DNA of 5,648 nucleotides from CAMDBL01 sp964498125 (GTDB lineage Bacteria > Pseudomonadota > Alphaproteobacteria > Rhizobiales > Hyphomicrobiaceae): positions 1-5,648 of the forward strand of contig CAZCGE010000034.1 in NCBI GenBank assembly GCA_964498125.1, in the 5' to 3' direction. Below the pieces are notes generated by a model that ran no database searches, was not told where the DNA came from, and saw only the letters and a program-made list of their open reading frames with translations. The position numbers were made by a program, and so were the translations under genes. Position 1 is the stretch's first letter, and the number at the start of each line of letters is the position of its first letter. Of the stretch, positions 5,595-5,648 are shown in pieces.

Positions 5595-5648
5595 TCAGCG
5601 GAAGAATACGTACTTGACCAGCGCCGCGATCACGAGGGCGATGATGAT
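5595..5648 (-). CDS. Small membrane protein, C-terminal end (partial)
   Basis: On the minus strand the frame entering from the window edge encodes 17 residues, IIIALVIAALVKYVFFR, followed by TGA (5595-5597). It is a hydrophobic segment with a Lys and a terminal Arg, typical of the last transmembrane helix of a small inner-membrane protein. The basic end suggests a cytoplasmic C-terminus. The start and the rest of the gene lie beyond the window, so the family cannot be named. It is convergent with the barrel/VOC pair. A chance open frame cannot be excluded with so few codons. Confidence 0.45.
   Translation of the reverse strand: MIIALVIAALVKYVFFR

Overview
The window is GC-rich and looks like an accessory stretch of an alphaproteobacterial chromosome. 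It most resembles Bradyrhizobium and relatives, judging from the style of the large beta-barrel protein and of the VOC protein behind it. This assignment rests on recalled family resemblance, not on a search.

Layout. (i) Positions 1-137 are the 3' end of a group II intron. They hold the last 19 codons of its maturase/reverse transcriptase, a textbook 34-nt domain V and a domain VI hairpin with a bulged branch-point adenosine. (ii) Positions 138 to about 1400 hold no gene I can support. They contain several strong GC-rich hairpins and look like eroded accessory DNA. (iii) Positions about 1400-1520 are less GC-rich and carry two short palindromes and a TTGACA box, a plausible control region. 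(iv) Positions 1567-3606 encode an outer-membrane autotransporter-type protein: signal peptide, one DUF11-like beta-sandwich domain, a helical/low-complexity linker and a C-terminal beta-barrel of about 255 residues. (v) Positions 3666-4862, 59 nt downstream with a strong ribosome-binding site, encode an unusual fusion: a VOC (glyoxalase/PhnB-like) domain, one transmembrane helix, and a long helical rod made of six 21-residue repeats in exact register. (vi) Positions 4863-5594 hold no intact gene, but the minus strand carries a broken response-regulator receiver domain (frameshift, and loss of the conserved Lys-Pro-Ile). (vii) Positions 5595-5648 are the C-terminal end of a small membrane protein on the minus strand, convergent with the plus-strand pair.

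How the genes may work together. The barrel gene and the VOC-rod gene are co-directional and closely spaced with no obvious terminator between them, so they may be co-transcribed. The positive-inside rule puts the VOC domain in the cytoplasm and the rod in the periplasm. A continuous 126-residue helix is about 19 nm long, close to the width of the periplasm. A physical link between the inner-membrane VOC protein and the neighbouring outer-membrane barrel is therefore a testable but speculative idea. Intron end, gene-poor DNA and a pseudogene on both sides suggest a region of past insertion and decay.
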